Source: Micavibrio_B sp964633355 (GTDB taxonomy: Bacteria; Pseudomonadota; Alphaproteobacteria; Micavibrionales; Micavibrionaceae). Taken from it: DNA of 64,000 nt. How positions within the stretch are numbered: position 1 is the first letter of the stretch; each line of letters opens with the position of its first letter. The position numbers and the translations under genes are program-made. This document shows positions 60,134 to 64,000 of this stretch, piece after piece. A model generated the notes under the pieces. The model was not told where the DNA came from. It saw nothing but the letters and a program-made list of their open reading frames with translations, and did no database searches. The stretch lies in assembly GCA_964633355.1 (NCBI GenBank), contig CAZWGO010000003.1, forward strand, positions 62,001 through 126,000. The letters run 5' to 3'.

Positions 60134-61528
60134 TTATATATGTATCGGCCTGCCTGCCACCGCCAGCGCCGCTTCCTTGATCGCTTCTTCCAGCGTCGGG
60201 TGCGCGTGACAGGTTCTGGCGATGTCTTCCGAAGACGCAGAAAATTCCATCGCAACACCAATTTCGGCAATCAACGTTCCCGCTTCAGGTCCAATGATGT
60301 GAACGCCCAAAACCTTATCCGTTCTGGCATCGGCTAAAATCTTCACAAAACCGTCTGTGGCATTCATCGCGCGGGCGCGGCCATTGGCGCTGAACGGGAA
60401 TTTACCTTTTTTGTACTCGACGCCTTCGGCTTTTAATTGCTCTTCGGTTTTGCCAATGCTCGCCACTTCCGGCCATGTATAAACAACGCCCGGGATCAGA
60501 TTGTAATCGATATGACCAGTCTGGCCTGCAATCATTTCAGCCAGAACCATGCCTTCGTCTTCAGCTTTATGCGCGAGCATTGGTCCGGCGATCACATCGC
60601 CGATCGCATAAATGCCCGGTACGTTCGTTTTAAAACCATGATCCGTCTTCACGCGGCCACGGTCATCGGTTTCAATACCCGCCACATCGAGGCCAAGGCC
60701 ACCCGTGAAAGCTTTGCGGCCAATCGCCACCAGAACGACATCCGCTTCGATTTTCTCAGCCGCTCCGCCCGCCGCCGGTTCGACAGTCAGCGTTACGCCG
60801 TTCTTGCCGTTTTCAACGCCGGTGACTTTGGTCGACAACTTGAATTCAAAGCCCTGTTTGGTCAGAATTTTTTGCATCTCTTTGGAAATTTCCGCGTCAT
60901 TTGTCGGCAGGATGCGATCCAGATATTCAACAACTGTAACTTTGGCACCCAGACGGCTCCATACTGCACCAAGCTCGAGACCGATCACGCCGCCGCCGAT
61001 GACGACCATATTCTTCGGCACTTCTTTCAGCTCAAGCGCACCCGTCGAGGACACGATGCGTTTCTCGTCGATCTCTATATTTGGAAGCGATACGACATCC
61101 GAACCCGTTGCGATGATAATATGTTTTGCGCTGTAAGATTGTCCGGCAACATCGATTGTGTTTGCAGACGTAAATTTGCCTGCTCCTTTCAGCCAGTCGA
61201 TCTTGTTTTTCTTGAACAGGAATTCGATGCCCTTGGTGTTCGAAGATACGACATCGGTTTTGTGTTTCATCATGCCCGGCAGATCAAGCTCATACTGGCT
61301 GACCTTCACGCCGAACGCGGCAAGCGAGTGCCCCACCTCATGATATTTCTCGGACGCTGTCAGCAAAGCCTTGGAGGGAATACAGCCAATATTCAAACAT
61401 GTGCCGCCCAGCGTGTCGCTTTTTTCGACACAGGCCGTTTTCAGGCCGAGCTGCGCGCAGCGAATGGCGCAGACATAGCCGCCCGGGCCAGAACCAATTA
61501 CAATCACATCATAAGAATTATCGGACAT
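60134..61528 (-). CDS. lpdA: Dihydrolipoyl dehydrogenase
   Basis: 464 aa E3 flavoprotein of pyruvate/2-oxoglutarate dehydrogenase complexes. FAD motif VIGSGPGGYVCAIRC, redox disulfide in GGTCLNIGCIPSK, NAD motif VIGGGVIGLELGAVWSRLG, GIYAIGDVIAGPMLAHKAEDEG, and the catalytic His in CHAHPTLEE near the C-terminus. No E1 or E2 genes are adjacent in the window. The 195 bases upstream to the next gene show nothing distinctive. Confidence 0.97.
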   Translation of the reverse strand: MSDNSYDVIVIGSGPGGYVCAIRCAQLGLKTACVEKSDTLGGTCLNIGCIPSKALLTASEKYHEVGHSLAAFGVKVSQYELDLPGMMKHKTDVVSSNTKGIEFLFKKNKIDWLKGAGKFTSANTIDVAGQSYSAKHIIIATGSDVVSLPNIEIDEKRIVSSTGALELKEVPKNMVVIGGGVIGLELGAVWSRLGAKVTVVEYLDRILPTNDAEISKEMQKILTKQGFEFKLSTKVTGVENGKNGVTLTVEPAAGGAAEKIEADVVLVAIGRKAFTGGLGLDVAGIETDDRGRVKTDHGFKTNVPGIYAIGDVIAGPMLAHKAEDEGMVLAEMIAGQTGHIDYNLIPGVVYTWPEVASIGKTEEQLKAEGVEYKKGKFPFSANGRARAMNATDGFVKILADARTDKVLGVHIIGPEAGTLIAEIGVAMEFSASSEDIARTCHAHPTLEEAIKEAALAVAGRPIHI

Positions 61529-61723
61529 ATTTTTTCCACAGGGTTTATTAAAGAATTTCGGGACCGGAATAACACAGGAAGATTAGCTATACTTGAACAA
61601 AATGAAAGTGAAACCCGAAAAAAGTTCCATTATTTTCATAAAATTTACTTGACTCTATTAGATTCTCTGAATATTAAGATGCTCCAAGTTTAAGTTCACT
61701 TTTGCCCAAGTTAGGCCACTGCT

Positions 61724-62794
61724 ATGCCTCCAAGCGCTTCCCCTTTTAATCTTGTCTCTACTGTCCAGAATCCGTGCGCCGCAGAAGCCGAAAAACCGGA
61801 TCAAGAAAATGAATTGAAATTAGTGACTCCCGACGGCTCCTCTGAGCCGTTTGTCGTATTTGCAAAGAAAATGGATAATGGTGAGATCGAAGGCTTTGAA
61901 AAACTTCAGCAATCAGCACCGCAACGATTAATTACGCGTCAGATCGATACGCCCGATCAATTTCTTCGCCGCAACGGTATCAGCCTTCGTATCCGCGCAA
62001 CTTATTATGAAACGTTGGGAATGCTGACTACCCCCGACATAAATATTAAAACAAAGCGCGGCAAGGCGGAAGTTGGCATGTCGAGAGGTGAATTCGAAGC
62101 TAATATCAGCCATGCTTCTCTTATAGATCTTTCCGTTATTGAGCAAAAATATGCAAAAAAACTGGCGCAAGGAAAACTTCCCGATCTAGAAAATGCCTTG
62201 ATAGTTATTAAAGGCGCTATGCCGCGACTGATTGAGACATTTTTGATTGATACGCTGAGGGAGCGCCGCGTTATCGGGATGGATTCTAAAGTCTTTGGCA
62301 TGACTGAAGATCAAAAATTTGTCGGTGAAATGCTCATGGATAAGGTCCGCTACCATGTGCGCTCGCCTTTCGATGAAAGCAGCTGGCAGATGACGGTTCA
62401 AAAAGGACGCCGTGAACTGGAATTGGAGCCGCTGCATAAACCTTGCGAATTCAATACTTATCCAGGCTGTAAAGAGCACGTCTGCCATGGCCTTGATTCT
62501 ATTGATGAAAGCCTAAGCCTTCTTTTTTTCCGCGAAGCAGTACAACGTGAAGCGGATTTACTAGGTGCCATCATCGAAGATGCAGATATGAGCAAATCGG
62601 AGCGTGGCTTTTTTGGATTGGACCAGCAAAGCGCTTTTGCGGAATTTTTAAATACCAGAACAAAAAGTAATCTTTCGACGCTTTTTTCCTCATCGGCATT
62701 GGATGAGACTTTCCGTACAAATTGCGGTAAAATTGTGCCGATTATTAAGCCGGTACCGAATATAAATGTTCCATGGGAACTAAAAGCGGCTTAA
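61724..62794 (+). CDS. Unknown protein with a possible CYTH-like (triphosphate tunnel) domain
   Basis: 356 aa. The segment RQIDTPDQFLRRNGISLRIR resembles the YxDTPDxxLxxxGxxLRxR signature of CYTH phosphohydrolases. INIKTKRGKAEVGMSRGEFE and RRELELEPL then fit the following tunnel strands (TxK, RxExE, ExELE). A helical C-terminal region of about 100 residues follows, with three cysteines in LHKPCEFNTYPGCKEHVC. If correct it would act on a triphosphate or polyphosphate, but the leading ExExK of the family is not evident. It precedes a PfkB kinase by 10 bases, suggesting co-expression. Confidence 0.55.
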   Translation: MPPSASPFNLVSTVQNPCAAEAEKPDQENELKLVTPDGSSEPFVVFAKKMDNGEIEGFEKLQQSAPQRLITRQIDTPDQFLRRNGISLRIRATYYETLGMLTTPDINIKTKRGKAEVGMSRGEFEANISHASLIDLSVIEQKYAKKLAQGKLPDLENALIVIKGAMPRLIETFLIDTLRERRVIGMDSKVFGMTEDQKFVGEMLMDKVRYHVRSPFDESSWQMTVQKGRRELELEPLHKPCEFNTYPGCKEHVCHGLDSIDESLSLLFFREAVQREADLLGAIIEDADMSKSERGFFGLDQQSAFAEFLNTRTKSNLSTLFSSSALDETFRTNCGKIVPIIKPVPNINVPWELKAA

Positions 62795-62804
62795 AACTGG
62801 CCTC

Positions 62805-63797
62805 ATGAAAATAACCAAATTCGACATCACCGGTATCGGCAATGCCTGCATGGACATCGTCGCCGATTGCGACATGGATTTCATGGCGCGCCACAACGTG
62901 CATAAATCCCACTGTATTTATGTCGATCTGCCATCCTTACAAAAAATGAAATCCGAGCTTGTAAATCCAAAATTGATCGCAGGCGGTTCGGCAGCGAACA
63001 CAGTTTATGTCTTTCAATGCCTTGGCGGCAACACGGCCTTTCTCGGCAAGATTGCCGAAGATATCGAAGGGAGGACCTTTGAAACTTCCATGACATCGAT
63101 CGGTATCGAAACGGCGCTTTCCGTTTCTAAAGAAGCGGAGACAGGCTCGACACAGGTTGTATGCCTGACGACGCCAGACGGCGACCGCAGTTTTGTCACT
63201 TATCAGGGCGTAGCCGAAGACATTGCGCCAGAAGATATGAACTACGATATAATTACAGCATCATCCATCGCCTATTTCGACGGCTATACAATGTATTCAC
63301 CTTACGCGATGGAAACCTTTTTAAAGGCTGCCCAAATTGCAAAAGAAAATGGTCATCTTTCAGTTTTCAACCCCGGAGATCTGTCGATTGTTGAGCGTTA
63401 CAAAAGCGATGTCGATAACCTGGTCAAGGAAGTAGATATCGTTATCTGTAACTTGACCGAAGCCCGCGCCATATTCGATATAGAAACTCTGCAAGATGTT
63501 GCAGATAAACTCCCTTCCATGAAAAAGACAGGCGTTGTGACAGATGGCGCAAGAGGCGCTGTTGTCTTTCATGAAGGCAAAGTTCATTTTCTGCCCGCCC
63601 CGCCTCGCCCTGATGGTTATATCGACACCAATGGCGCAGGCGATCATTTCGCCGCCGGGTTTCTCTATGGACTGACGCATGATTTCACATTGCCGCAAAT
63701 GGCAAAACTGGCAGAGCTATGCGCGCTCGATTGCCTGTCTCATCCGGGCGCACGTCCGCTCGGCACCCTAAAACATCTGATTGATATGGTGGATTAG
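62805..63797 (+). CDS. PfkB-family carbohydrate/nucleoside kinase (adenosine kinase-like)
   Basis: 330 aa ribokinase-fold kinase. GIGNACMDIVADCD at the N-terminus, GGSAANTVYVFQCLGG, DTNGAGDHFAAGFLYG with the catalytic Asp and anion hole, and GVVTDGARGAVV. The N-terminal pattern and the length match alphaproteobacterial proteins annotated as adenosine kinase, but other sugar substrates are possible. It lies directly behind the CYTH-like gene. Confidence 0.85.
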   Translation: MKITKFDITGIGNACMDIVADCDMDFMARHNVHKSHCIYVDLPSLQKMKSELVNPKLIAGGSAANTVYVFQCLGGNTAFLGKIAEDIEGRTFETSMTSIGIETALSVSKEAETGSTQVVCLTTPDGDRSFVTYQGVAEDIAPEDMNYDIITASSIAYFDGYTMYSPYAMETFLKAAQIAKENGHLSVFNPGDLSIVERYKSDVDNLVKEVDIVICNLTEARAIFDIETLQDVADKLPSMKKTGVVTDGARGAVVFHEGKVHFLPAPPRPDGYIDTNGAGDHFAAGFLYGLTHDFTLPQMAKLAELCALDCLSHPGARPLGTLKHLIDMVD

Positions 63798-63814
63798 GCT
63801 GTGTACTGTACGGC

Positions 63815-64000
63815 ATGACCATCACGCCCTTTGAAGCCATGCAGAAAGCCGTCGATATCGTCGGCCACTCGCCCCACGCGACAAATAAAATTTCCGCGAC
63901 GATCTTCAAGGAAAATACCGCATACAGCTCCACCAATATCTGGCCGTCCCTGATCGAGGAGAAAATCGGCACGGAAACGCGTATCGGCTCAAGCTCGGGC
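63815..64000 (+). CDS. N-terminal part of a gene cut by the window end, possibly a deaminase-like protein
   Basis: 62 codons from MTITPFEAMQKAVDIVGHSP. The stretch GHSPHATNKISATIF resembles the start of cytidine/dCMP deaminases, and IGSSSG at the edge would be just before the zinc-binding HAE, which is out of view. Assignment is tentative. Confidence 0.4.
   Translation, partial: MTITPFEAMQKAVDIVGHSPHATNKISATIFKENTAYSSTNIWPSLIEEKIGTETRIGSSSG

Noticed and set aside
60437..61693. 418-residue open frame antisense to lpdA
   Set aside because: Shadow frame; rich in Arg, His and Cys, with no motif, while lpdA is certain.

Overview
The window is a gene-dense chromosomal segment of an alphaproteobacterium, with GC content roughly balanced to slightly GC-rich by eye. 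The placement rests on several markers: the F1 ATP synthase block atpH-A-G-D-C standing apart from F0 genes, the divergent pair hemW-rdgB-rph / hrcA-grpE-dnaK-dnaJ, a DUF484-xerC pair, a Suv3-like helicase and a bactofilin. A Rhodospirillales/Micavibrionales-type genome would fit, but the sequence alone does not prove it.

Layout. 1-6.7 kb: small unknown genes, a TrmN6-like tRNA methyltransferase, a polyprenyl diphosphate synthase, an unusual Nudix + RfaE2-like nucleotidyltransferase fusion and a Suv3-like helicase. 6.8-18.2 kb: an exported protein, hemW-rdgB-rph, then hrcA-grpE-dnaK-dnaJ-dapB, an AraC-Ogt repair protein and endonuclease III. 18.3-27.7 kb: an unknown two-gene operon, bactofilin, uvrC, a pentapeptide-repeat protein behind a G9 tract, a MarR-type regulator, a sugar/methyl transferase pair and a DEAD-box RNA helicase with a long leader. 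27.7-31.1 kb: a repeat-rich stretch, an AT-rich orphan, a FUSC-like membrane protein, a frameshifted MAPEG gene directly behind tRNA-Leu(UAA), and cinA. 31.1-41.7 kb: map-radC, purB with two periplasmic cyclophilins, small exported proteins, uvrB, a nitroreductase and lysS. 41.7-53.2 kb: a pilin-like protein, a DinG-type helicase, the complete pabB-pabA-pabC folate set and the convergent atp operon. 53.3-64 kb: a TraX-like protein, priA, transaldolase, DUF484-xerC, a second pilin-like protein, lpdA, a possible CYTH-fold protein, a PfkB kinase and a truncated gene.

The most striking feature is the palindromic repeats. One family (CCCCGCGAAAGCGGGG type) sits in at least seven intergenic spots and in one case seems to supply a ribosome binding site. 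A second, C6/G6-rich family has entered coding sequence in frame twice: a 93-bp copy in xerC, and a larger copy in priA that carries an entire DUF559 (Vsr-like) nuclease domain between the same two half-palindromes. A third locus near 60.0 kb shows the two halves with only about 40 bp between them. This looks like a palindromic element with an autonomous, nuclease-coding form and short non-autonomous forms, both tolerated inside proteins at domain linkers. Other items worth checking are two unlinked paralogous pilin-like proteins with a shared cysteine pattern, the Nudix-nucleotidyltransferase fusion, and structured leaders before dnaK and the DEAD-box helicase.
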